Origin: Bugula neritina
Lineage: Eukaryota > Bryozoa > Gymnolaemata > Cheilostomatida > Bugulidae
NCBI GenBank assembly: GCA_964035545.1
Contig: OZ037767.1
Coordinates: 16,945,781-17,009,780 of the forward strand
DNA: 64,000 bases
Direction: 5' to 3'
The translations under genes were made by a program, and so were the position numbers. Positions 25,541-35,627 of the stretch are shown here, in pieces (the first letter of the stretch is position 1; every line of letters begins with the position of its first letter). The notes under the pieces were generated by a model. That model worked only from the letters and a program-made list of their open reading frames with translations. It was not told the origin of the DNA and made no database searches.

Positions 25541-25760
25541 GGATATATCTCGTATCCTGTATTTAGGTCTCATTTCATATCCTGTATATAGGTCACGCCG
25601 TGTATCTTGTATATAGGTCACATGTTTTGTCCTGTATATAGGTCCCATCTTATATCCTGTATATAGGTCACATCCTGTATCTTGTTTATATGTCATGCCA
25701 TGTATCCCATATGTAGGTTACATTTTGTATCCTGTATATAGGTCACATGTTGTATACAGG
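25525..25760. repeat. Short tandem repeat in exon 3-4 intron copy (CTGTATATAGGTCACAT)
   Basis: About nine irregular units of roughly 25 bases with the core CTGTATATAGGTCACAT. Single or few units of the same sentence sit in the matching intron at 21,255-21,325, 26,160-26,210, 26,600-26,655 and 36,830-36,950. In the main gene the last unit supplies the acceptor of exon 4 (TATGTAG then GTCACATC). Confidence 0.8.
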
Positions 25761-25882
25761 TCACATCTGCCCACCAATGTGCAAATCGATGCAGGTGTTG
25801 AGGTTTCCTGTCAGACATGCGCTGATCAGACGACTTGGTGCATCCAACTTCTCGTCTTTGAAAAAATCAACTCCCCGAAAGG
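25760..25882 (+). pseudogene. Open copy of exon 4 with intact splice sites
   Basis: After TATACAG the phase-2 frame is open for 41 codons, begins RSHLPTNVQIDAGVEVSCQT and ends at GG followed by GTAAGA. It matches exon 4 of the main gene (RSHLLTDVGVEAGVEVSCQA). Its length of 123 is a multiple of three, so phase 2-2 is kept. The exon-3 copies around it (25,332; 25,953; 26,399) are frameshifted, and another exon-4 copy at 26,199-26,326 has a TAG and a lost donor. It is labelled a pseudogene because no intact neighbours were found, but this exon alone is not damaged. Confidence 0.6.
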
Positions 25883-25952
25883 GTAAGAAAATTGTGCTGA
25901 CAGTGCACTGAGCTACCTGTCAGTTTGCTGAGATGGTATCCTGTTTTTGCAG

Positions 25953-26700
25953 AGAGACCTCAATCTTTTTCAGAGATAAAACTAGCTCTGAGTTCATTTT
26001 AGTCATTCCACAGAGAAAAAAATTGCGCAGACTCAGGAGGACTCCATTCACCATTAGCCATGTACTCTGGGCTGCACGAGAAAAGTGAGTAAAAGTTGTA
26101 GTGGCAAGTAATTTTAGAGTTATATAACACAATGCAGGGGTCATGCATCACTCTTGTAAATAGGTTATATCTTGTATCCTGTATATAGGTCACATGTTGT
26201 ATATAGGTCACATCTGCTCACCAATGTGGAAGTCGATGCAGGTGTTAAGGTTTCCTGTCAGACATGCGCTGATCAGACGACTTAGTGCATCCAACTTCCT
26301 GTCTCTGAAGAAATCAACTCCCTGAAGAGATAAGAAAATTGTGCTGACATGCACTGAGCTACCTGTCAGTTTGCTGAGATGGTATACTGTTTTTGCAGTG
26401 AGACCTCGATCATTTTCGGAGTGAAAACTAGCTCTGAGTTCATTTTAGTACTTCCACAGAGAAAAAATTGCGCAGACCTAAGAGGACTCCATTCACCATT
26501 AGCCATGCACGCCAGGCTGCGCGAGAAATGACAGTAAAAGTTGTAGTGGCAAGTAGTTTTAGAGTTATATAACACAATGCAGGGGTCATTCATCTTGTAT
26601 TTTGTATATAGGTTATAATCTTTCATTCTGTATATAGGTCACATGTTGTATATAGGTCACATCTGCTTGCCAATGTGGACGTCGAAGCAGGTGTTGAGGT
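25953..26700 (+). pseudogene. Two further decayed exon 3 / exon 4 modules
   Basis: Exon-3-like copies start at 25,953 and 26,399 (GAGACCTC...GGACTCCATTCACCATTAGCC), and exon-4-like copies at 26,199 and 26,658. Donors read GAAATGAC or AGAGATAAG instead of GTGAG or GTAAG. The modules are about 0.45 kb apart and resemble those at 21,063 and 25,332, showing local tandem copying of the exon 3-4 segment. Confidence 0.7.
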
Positions 26701-26984
26701 TTATGTGCACATAATGATTATGATGTCATAAACCTATGGCTTCACATTTGATCTCGATTTGTCTGTAAGAGAATCCTTTTTGCTGTCTTACTATTAGTAT
26801 TATATCGATATTTCTAATTCTTTGCTTTTCCACAGTCCGGTTGATTTTTACTTGCATATACTAGTGCTCTGAAGTCACTGTTTAAATGAAATAATTTTAA
26901 AAGATGCGATGTCTAACCAATTAAATGTAGGTTTTTGTGACAAACAGATATATGTAATTATATCAACAGTTTACCCAGTTTACC

Positions 26985-27860
26985 CACATAATGATTATGA
27001 TGTAATAAACCTATGGCTTCACATTTGATCTCGATTCGTCACTAAGAGAATTCAGATTGCGTGCCGTCTTACTTTTACTAGTAGTATCATATCGATATTT
27101 TCTAAATCTTCACTTCTCCACAGTCAGGTGGGTTTTTACTTGCATATACTAGTGCTTTGAAGTCACAGTTTAAATTAAATAATTTTAAAAGATGCAACTT
27201 TTAATCAATTAAATAAAGGTTTTTGTGACAAACAGATATATGTAATTATATCAACAGTTTACCCAACATCCACCAGCCATGCTTGGGCGACTGTGGAATT
27301 TCCTCACTGGTGATGAAGATGCACCTCCCAGACAGACCAGGTCAGAGTTGTCTTCTTCCTAAACCATTGTTTTACAATGTAGTGAAATAATCAAAATCTT
27401 CAGTTATTTATGATGAATAAAATAAGCTGCAGTTTAAACAAGCTAGTAGTTAGCATACATTTCCATAATATAGCATGAGTACCTCTATATTTCATAGATG
27501 TTTGGGGAAAGGGTTATGATTTATATCCTAGCAAATAAAGTTTGTGTTCAGCTATGTATGTTGTCATGTGATCAAAATGCTAGTAAGACGCCACAAGGTA
27601 ATGTAGACCTCTAGACCAACTCTCATATGACACTGCTGTATCTGGAAGTAACATAGTAAATATAACACTGCTGCAGGCTGTGTTTTGTTACATTCATTCT
27701 CTCTTCACTTAAGCTCTGCTCAAAGCACCTGCTCTGTTGCAACCAGCTATGGGAGCGTGCATCACTCATTTGGAGAGTGTGTTTCTTGTTCCCAGAGATA
27801 GGAAAGTTTTATTGTGTTATATAGGTTGAGTGCTTGTATCAAATGAATAAATTTTATACC
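26985..27860 (+). repeat. Recent duplicate of the 5' region of the 18-exon gene (partner 35,369-36,180)
   Basis: The sequence from CACATAATGATTATGATGTAAT through exon 1, intron 1 and the start of exon 2 matches 35,369-36,115 almost base for base, at an offset of about 8.35 kb. This is the youngest copy in the upstream graveyard. A partial copy of the same flank also lies at 26,707-26,965 and 21,370-21,640. Confidence 0.88.
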
Positions 27861-27963
27861 GAAAATTATTTATGTTTTCACGCAGTGAAACCTCAATCTT
27901 GCTCAGAGTGAGACCCAGGACACCCTTCACCATCAATCTTGTTCGCCGGGCTACTCGAGAAAG
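27279..27963 (+). pseudogene. Nearly intact copy of exons 1-3 of the 18-exon gene
   Basis: Exon 1 copy 27,279-27,340 is identical in length and reads MLGRLWNFLTGDEDAPPRQT with a good donor GTCAGA. Exon 2 copy 27,714-27,797 is open (SSAQSTCSVATSYGSVHHSF) but its donor is AGAGATAGG instead of AGAGGTAGG. Exon 3 copy 27,886-27,963 is open, shorter (78 against 132) and phase-preserving, reads SETSILLRVRPRTPFTINLV, and ends in GTGATT. The only clear lesion is the exon-2 donor. An exon-8-like copy at 28,337-28,430 has lost two bases and its donor. Confidence 0.65.
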
Positions 27964-28336
27964 GTGATTACCCAAAGTTCTGACAGCAAGTCGTTTTAAG
28001 GTGGGTTAAGAGGTCCAGTTAGACTTCTGCAGATTATTTTCCTCAATAGATTCAATTGCTTATTTTTTGAGAAAGGTTCCAGAAAAGGTAGGAAACTGTC
28101 GTAATTAACTTCAGGTCAACAGGTCAGGTCTGTTTTTTAGACCAATATTAGTAGCTATCATTAAATTGGCATTTTACATTATCATTACATGGTATTACAT
28201 CATGTGTTACAGTAACTATTACTTAATCATTATTACAATGCATTGTGGCCATTAGTTATATTATTACAATAAATTTTTGCCATCAGTATTATATATCATC
28301 AGTTGTATTACATATTCTATATTGCACCCCTTCCCT

Positions 28337-28435
28337 TCTCCAGAAGTTATGATTGCCCTCCACAGCATACAATCCGAAAGTGGGGCTGGAACTGCTACTT
28401 AGCTAATGCGGAAAAGATTTTTAGAGCAAAAAGAT
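28337..28435 (+). pseudogene. Decayed exon 8 copy downstream of the third gene copy
   Basis: After CTTCTCCAG, the DNA matches the exon-8 copies at 19,339 and 23,608 (TTATG-ATTGCCCTCCACAGCATACAATC). A two-base deletion shifts the frame, and the donor is replaced by ATTTTAAG. Confidence 0.6.
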
Positions 28436-28539
28436 TTTAAGATGTAAAAAAACTCATCAGTCTGAAAATGTTAGTGACTACACTGTGATATTCTGCACAT
28501 AGCATTATCATTTCATTACCCACTGCCAGCATAAGAGGA

Positions 28540-29190
28540 TATGGACTTTAACTATTGTCATTCCTTCTGAGCAAAAGAACCAAGTTCCAATAATCTCAGG
28601 GAGCCATTCTCCAGTACGCAGAGGCAAAAGAGTTACATTGTATTAAATGCACTAATTACTAATTAATATCAAAAATATAAAATCTAAAGTACACTTTCAA
28701 AAATTGTGTATGCAAATTGCAGGTTATTCAACATTTCTACATTTATGCTGTAAGATTTTTATCTTAGCCAGGATAAAAAATAGCTCAGATTTCCCTCTTG
28801 TCTCCTTTTGAAAAAACATCTTAAACTTAAGTGCCCATTGTCATAGATTGATAGAGTATTCCAGCTATGCGAGACATGCATTCTCATTGTTATCTTTTAC
28901 TAAATTCGAAGAAATAAAGTGCCATTTGTAATGGCTAAATAAATCGACAAAAACATGAACCTCAATCAAGTTGTAATATAACACCCATCACCAGCAATCT
29001 TGTTTATTAGATTATGTGAAAAAACGAGGAGTACCAGAAGTTACAATAAAGTGTTTATTGGTAACTAACTATAGCCTTAAAAGCTGACTTTGGGTATAAG
29101 ACTTGCAGAGACTATTCCTAATGATGTTTGTTCATAGACCTAAAATATATTGTGCAAATGCCGACTGTATATAGACAGTGCATTTAAAGC
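28540..29190. other. Remainder of the decayed third copy and unassigned sequence
   Basis: About 28,540-28,640 resembles the exon-2 3' part (CAAAAGAACCAAGTTCC...GCAGAGGCAAAAG). 28,720-28,790 resembles the exon-3 start. Beyond that nothing is recognised to about 29,190. Confidence 0.4.
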
Positions 29191-29204
29191 ACATGGTTAA
29201 ACAT

Positions 29205-29330
29205 CAAAGCTTAATCGTTCTTATGAGGACACACTGGAGAAGAGCCATAAAGGTATAAAAAATGTGGGAAGGCCTTCAGACTAAGTGCAAACTTGGCCAC
29301 ATTGCTGATCAAAAAAGCACCATAGAAATT
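29205..29330 (+). pseudogene. Possible relic of a C2H2 zinc-finger segment
   Basis: The DNA reads ATGAGGACACACTGGAGAAG, then AATGTGGGAAGGCCTTCAGA, then AAGTGCAAACTTGGCCACAT. This is close to what encodes the classical linker and finger: H-T-G-E-[KE]-P-Y, then K-C-G-K-A-F-x-x-S-x-x-L-x-x-H. The frame is broken by small deletions between linker and finger, and the first Cys is lost. Only one finger remains. It is a relic if real; chance resemblance is possible. Confidence 0.45.
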
Positions 29331-30329
29331 TGCAATAGAAAATAGAAAAACATGGCAAAATAATTTCAAATAGTTTCAAGTATTGTAAAACCTTTATAGT
29401 ACAATGCTTTAGCACGCACAGATTTGGCAGCAATTATCATATGATTTGTAATGTCTAAAGTTAGTTTGTATAACTGTTTTTAAATACACTCTAAATATAA
29501 GTCTTGTAGCGATTGTGGTATCTGAAGTGCATGTACACATATTTACGTGGCTAAAGCTAGAGCAGTGACGCAAAGGATGCTTAAATAATTGTAAAAATAT
29601 TTGACTTTTGCTGACAAATGCAGGCAACACCAAAAAGTATCACGCATACAGATTTTTGGATCGTTGGAATGTTGGTGATGTCTACTCATTAAATTGGCTG
29701 TTGAGATAAAAATTGAAATATTTAGTAAGGTGTGTGCTGATTAAATCTCCCAATGCACTAGCAATGAGCTTCTTGTCTATAAAGCATGCATTTTCAGAAA
29801 AAGTGGAAAGTTGAAATAAGTTCAAATTGATGCAATTTAATGCTTACATGTTTAAATTGGTAATTATGTTACATGTATACTTGAAAGTGTGTTTTGAATG
29901 AGACGAGCTATGTTGTTGACAGCTCTGACCCCAGGTTTGAACATATCTTTTCAAACTTTCAACAAACTTATAATGAGTCTTTTAGTAAATAAGTGGAGCG
30001 ACGGCCTTTTGTTGCCACATGAGACTATGACCTGTCGTTCTCACCTACTACATGTAGTTTAACAGCTTGTCTCAGCCAAGTCTATTTAATGTTAATGTTT
30101 ATTTGTTATCTTTGTTATCTTTATATAAAATATACTGATCTTGTAACCTATAAAAAACATCAACTGCACAAAAGTAACAATTATCTAATGCTTAAGCAGT
30201 TTTTTCTATTTTTTAAACTGAAATAAAGTTATCAAAAATGCAAAGTTCGAAAGTAGTGCTAGAGTAAAACACCCATGTAACACTAACACTCAGAGTAACA
30301 GTAAATGTAGCTGACAATCTGAATGACTA

Positions 30330-31130
30330 TGATTGAAGTAATACTAACAGTATTAGTAATATGAATATTTATAGTTATAAAAGCATTAGTAACACTAATA
30401 CTGACTTTATTATTACTAATGATAATTGTAATAGATCACTTGATGTAATACTAATAGTTTTATATAAATACTACTATTAATGTTAGACTTAGTATTACAG
30501 TATCAATTAGTATTAGCACATTGCTATTTCAATTTGTATTAAGCATTTATTATTACCAAATTATTATTAATATAATTATAATACTAATAGTATTAGTAAT
30601 AGTAAATTATAAATAATTAATAAACAATAACTGAATAAGTAATTCATGATGATGATCACTGATGGTTGTTTTAGTTTATATTAAGCTTTACCTAACACTA
30701 ACAGTAAATGTAATACCAATTACCAAAAATCAAAATCCAATAAATGAATAATCATTAATGACAATATTAAAATTCAATACTAATACTAATAGGAATGATA
30801 GTAATAATATTAACTAATAAATAAAAATACTAACAGTAACACTGAGTAATACTAATAGTAATACTAATAATAATTATAATAGTAATACAAAAACACGTAT
30901 CACTAGTATCACTATCAGTAGTACTAGTAGCATAAAAAATAAAGATTAAGTGCAGATTCACTTGCTACTTTAAATTAGGCAATTATGAACTATCTTCATA
31001 CTTATAGTTATTAATGTTATTATATGTATCATTATTATTATGAATATGATTATTTAATTAATATTTATATTACTCATTATGAAAATCTATATTATTATTT
31101 TAATTTATCATAAAATAAAAATAAGAATTA
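30330..31130. repeat. Degenerate TAA/TAG-rich simple-sequence tract
   Basis: Irregular runs built from ACTAATAGTAATACTAATA. A further patch lies at 31,860-31,955 and ATTATC/ATTATG runs at 31,660-31,760. No coding potential. Confidence 0.75.
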
Positions 31131-31269
31131 AATTCAAATTGACAACCAGAAAAAAAGCAAATATATAGAGAATAATAGCTACAATTAATTAACTAGTAAT
31201 ATTACAAACCGTGTTGAACTAAAATCGATGATCTTAGAGGATGCTCAAGTAGCTAAAGCCTAAATAAAC

Positions 31270-31450
31270 AACAAAGCTCATAGTACGAAGTGAGAGCCTC
31301 ATGGCCATTCTGATTCTTGCTCGTCGCTCAGTAGCCCGCTTTTTGTTGCAGACGACAGTCAGTCACGTGATATAATTTTGTGCCCATCCGTTTTAGGAAG
31401 ACAATTCTCAAAACTATCTGCGCGGGTTAGTTATCTGCAGACTGCTTCAT
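31270..31450. promoter_or_regulatory. GC-richer patch with an E-box upstream of the LINE
   Basis: In otherwise very AT-rich sequence this stretch contains several CG dinucleotides (CTCGTCGCTC, GCGCGGG) and a CACGTG at 31,364-31,369. It ends about 0.75 kb before the LINE start codon. It could be the LINE's 5' UTR promoter or an independent promoter. The element's 5' boundary was not found. Confidence 0.25.
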
Positions 31451-32199
31451 CCTGTTAATCCTGTTAATATTATATTATGCTAGAATTTCATGTTAATTTA
31501 TATTGGTATTCATGCTCTCAATTTCATATATTTTACAGGTAAAAGCAGGTTGTCCTTTTTTAGAGTTAGGTTACTTTATGTAATAGTAATACCTACTGCA
31601 ATTGGTAAAGTTATTTATTATTGAGTATTTGCTAAAGAGAAAGTAGCAACATTTACATTATGATTATCATTATGTGATTGCTGATTATCCTTATCATTAT
31701 GATTATCATTATGATATTGATTATTAAAAATAAAATATTATTATTCATATTGTTATTTTCATTTATATTGATATATTTATTATAAAATTACATCTAACAA
31801 TAATTATAATGGCATTAGTTGAACAATTTCTGTTAACCTTGCCCTTAGAGTTAGAGTGACAGCCATACTAATAATAAGTCTAATAGTAATACTAATACTA
31901 ATACAGTAATAGTAATAGTCATACTGTCATAGTAATACTGATACTGTGATAGTCATTTGGAAAACTGCTAATTAGCCACAAATCAGGGATTACGGACAGT
32001 GGTGGCATGGCGTTCGGGCGCTAAATTTTTATGATTTGAGTTCTTTACCAAATTTGGTTCAAAATTATACATAATTAGGGATAGCCTGTAGTTTAAAAAT
32101 ATTTTTCAAGCATTTATAGGTACCAGGGTATTTACGAAATTATTTAAATAATTTAATTAATTTATACAATTTATTTTACACTGCCACCACCGTACCAAG

Positions 32200-33597
32200 A
32201 TGACCAAAAGTAAAAAAATAGAATCTCAGCCGGTGAACTCTGAATCAAAACGGCTTGGAGATGGGCAGGCGGATATCAGTAGTAACCATGAGGAAAGATG
32301 TGTCACATGCAATGAGATAGATTGCACTCTCCAAGGGAGGAACAACAGGCAAATCAAGGTTCTCACTAAGTGGATTACCTGTGATCTCTGCAACCAATGG
32401 TACCATGGAATATGCCAGGACCTGCAGCCAGCTGATGTATCGTGTATAACTAAGTTGGCAGAGAAAGGCGTGAGCTGGAAGTGCAGTGACTGCAGAGATA
32501 AAACAGAAAATAGCCCACACGGAGAAAGTCTAACACAGCCCATGACTCAAAAAACAACACAGCAGATTGACAACAGAGAGAGGATAGTGAAGGAAATTGC
32601 TGAACAAAGCCATAAATTAAGTGAGATGGAACAGAAATGGTCTGATGTCGTCAAGCAAAATCTTGAGAAAATTGACAAGAATAAACAGATTGCTGCAGAT
32701 GCAAAAACATTGATAGAAAAGAGTCACCAACTGAGGGAAGAAGAGAGTAGAAAGAGCAATACTATCGTTACCGGGGTCACTGAAAAAGATAGTAAAACAT
32801 CAATGGAGCAGATACAAGAACTAATGAGAATGGAATGTTTTACCAAAACCAACTCACTAACTCAGGTTTTTAGGCTAGGAAAAAACAGAAAATGAGGGAA
32901 AAAACGTCCAATCAAGGTGAGATTTGAGGATGAGTAATCGAAACGGGAGTTCGTTAAAAAGTTCAACAATCAAATACTGAGAGAACAGAGTATTTACTGC
33001 AGACTTGATGAGAGCAAAGAAATCCGAAATCAACAATTCCAGCTGAAAAAGGAAGCTAACAGGCTTAGAGAGGAAAATACATCTATAGCATATCGAGTTC
33101 GACATGCAAATATAAGAAAAGCAAGCCTCGGGGGAATGAAAAGTGAGGAAACAAGTCTAACAAAAGAGAGTGACGGAATGCTGAAAGTATTCCTTGCCAA
33201 CACAAGATCTGTTAAAGGTAAAACCACTGAACTGCAATTTCTCACCACAGATTCTGACATAATTTGTTTCACTGAAACACACCTAGATGACACAATACCT
33301 AATAGCAGTATTCTACCAATCAAGAACAAAACAGTATTTCGTCGTGATCGCAACATTTGTGGGGGTGGAGTTATGAGGGCTGTATGTGACCGTTTAAATC
33401 CCAAACTAGTAGATCTTAGTGAGTATAGGGAAGAGGTGGTAGCAGTGAAAATTCAACCAAGAATGGCCATCTGCTGTTACTACAGACCCTATGTACATCT
33501 CTCCAACACAGATGTTATAAATGACATTTTGGCTTACCTACAAAGAGAGTATCAAAGGCACACTATTTTGTTTGTTGGAGACTTGATCATTGGATGA
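32200..33597 (+). pseudogene. CR1-like LINE: PHD-finger and endonuclease coding region with stops
   Basis: From the ATG at 32,200 the frame encodes a PHD-type zinc finger (CVTCNEIDC ... ITCDLCNQWYHGIC ... WKCSDC, residues about 35-97), a charged coiled-coil-like stretch (about 120-190), and an ORF1-type nucleic-acid-binding region (SNTIVTGVTEKD onward). TGA at 32,893 and TAA at 32,935 interrupt it. The same frame then continues through IYCRLDESKE to the endonuclease start (VFLANTRSVKGKTTELQFLT, ICFTETHLDD) and stops at 33,597. PHD fingers before an APE-type endonuclease are known in CR1-group elements. The conserved G-D-F-N is altered to GDLIIG where the frame ends. Confidence 0.85.
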
Positions 33598-34300
33598 CTG
33601 TAAAAAATTTCAGCGAAACCTGGGCTCTCGTTGTACTTGGTTGGAAAAGTGGGAAATGTCATGCAACATCTTCAAGAGCAGGATAATCAGCTTCAACTCT
33701 AAGAACGATACTCCCCAATACAAGCTTATTTGATTAGTGTTGGATCATGTTAACTCAAAAAATACCTTGGTGTAACCTTGCAATCAGAATGTAAATTTGA
33801 CCAGCACATCCTAAAGGAGGCATAAAAACATGCACTGTACTGGGGCCCCCAAAGGAGCAAAGCTTATTGACTAAAAAGCCCTCCGTCTCCCACACTTGGA
33901 ATATGCCAGAGCAGCCGGAGACACATCCAGCAAGCACCATATGAGTATAATTGAAAATGTGCAAGCAGATGCTGTGCGTTTTATCACAAACACCAAAAAA
34001 AGAACTTATATTCTTGAGGAAATGAAAAATGTTGTCTATAAAGAGAAACAACATCTAGCTCTGAGTGCTGTCTATGATGATTTTCTGGATCAGCAGACCA
34101 CAAGCACTGTGTAGACTAGATCTCAGGTTTCAGGACTCCCCAGATCAGTTAGAGCAAACAAGAATGGATATTTTTATAGTTTTCTCCCAAGAATGATAAG
34201 ATATATGAGAATCAGCACTGATTGAGTGACTTTTCCAGAGCATTCAATAACTGTAAATCATACACAGACGAGCTGGTTAGCCTGTTTAATTAATCTGCAC
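33598..34300 (+). mobile_element. LINE 3' remnant: sequence downstream of the reverse transcriptase, core deleted
   Basis: From about 33,596 the translation reads DCKKFQRNLGSRCTWLEKWE. This is the stretch that in non-LTR elements follows the reverse transcriptase palm (YADD) motif. Pieces of the familiar downstream segment follow in shifted frames: TLQSECKFDQHILKEA, then LPHLEYARAAGD and NVQADAVRFITNTKKRTYIL. The whole catalytic domain is missing between the endonuclease end and this point. The element is therefore an internally deleted, frameshifted, non-autonomous copy. Confidence 0.75.
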
Positions 34301-34329
34301 AAGAATTTTAACATTATTTAAAATACTGC

Positions 34330-35360
34330 TCAAGTACTGACAACTTATTTTCTATATGCCACAAAACCCTTCTTCGCTCTAGGGAGGTCCAGTGTGGGGG
34401 TAACATCGACAGACGGGTCTCAACAGGTATTTTTCCAACTAGTCTCAACATTGTGATTGTGGGTGTCATTGATGATTTCTAATTGGTCAATAATGACCTA
34501 TCATGTTCTATCATTCTTCAAAGTTTATTGTCACTACAACTCTATCATAATAATTATTGTTTTACTATTTCATTACCATAGGTATGGTGACAGTCGCACA
34601 AAATAATTAACAATAACTGTAATTTATATTATTTATTTGAGTTATGGACACTAGATTGTAGAATTATCATTAATCTGGTTTGAATAATTTGTATTTACAT
34701 TACTGATATTCAAGATAATTGCAATGACAACTTTGCATCCAAAGTGAATCTAATTATATTTTCATTAGCTATGATATCATTGATGATGCAATTTGATTTA
34801 CTTCTAATTTCACTGCACAGAATAGGAGTAAATCAAATTATAATGCCTGTTTATTTATTAAACTTTGTGACACCTTGACAAAACTTTGCACCCTTCCAAA
34901 TCTGTCAAGCCTAAAATGTAATTATTGATGTTGTTAAGGTTTTGATAGTATCAATATGTGCTTTATGACATTGTAAGTTAGCACTATAGCTATACAGTAG
35001 ATTAGTTTGTAGTACTAATTACCACTAGATAACTTAGTACAAATTAGCAGTATGACTAGGTGAATGAGTAATGATCTAAATATGTTTGTAAAGACAGACA
35101 TTACCTGCTAAAGATGTCAAATGAAATTTACCCTCTAATGTATGATGAGATAAAAATCAAAGCTATGCTCACAACCTTGAAAATTGGATTTATTTTATGT
35201 ATTTTGTTATTTGTTTAGTATTTTGATAATAATTGTTCTTGAATTTAATAATATTAACAATTTTAAATATTGTAGCATTCTTGAAATAGTTCATTAGTTT
35301 TATTCTTAAAATCATGGAATTTCTTGTAAGAAATACTATCCAATGAGGACTGAGAAATTT
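34330..35360. other. AT-rich spacer between LINE and main gene
   Basis: No coding or repeat structure recognised. The LINE's 3' end and the start of the duplicated gene flank (35,369) bound it. Confidence 0.5.
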
Positions 35361-35368
35361 CTTGTGCA

Positions 35369-35627
35369 CATAATGATTATGATGTAATTAACCAATTGCT
35401 TCACATTTGATCTCGATTATAAGAGAATAGTAGTATCACATCTATATTTTCTAATTCTTTACTTCTCCACAGTCAGGTTGGTTTTTACTTGTGTATACTA
35501 GTGCTCTGAAGTCACAGTTTAAATGAAATTATTTTAAAAGATGCAACTTTTAATCAATTAAATAAAGGTTTTTGTGATAAACAGATATATGTAATTATAT
35601 TAACAGTTTACCCAACATCCACCAGCC
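35369..35627 (+). promoter_or_regulatory. Conserved 5' flank of the 18-exon gene
   Basis: This flank is kept in copies at 21,370-21,655, 26,707-26,965 and 26,985-27,278, always just upstream of an exon-1 copy. It contains CTTCTCCACAGTCAGG and, just before the ATG, a TTAACAG that looks like a 3' splice site. It may hold a 5' UTR exon and intron or the promoter. No clear TATA box was identified. Confidence 0.35.
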
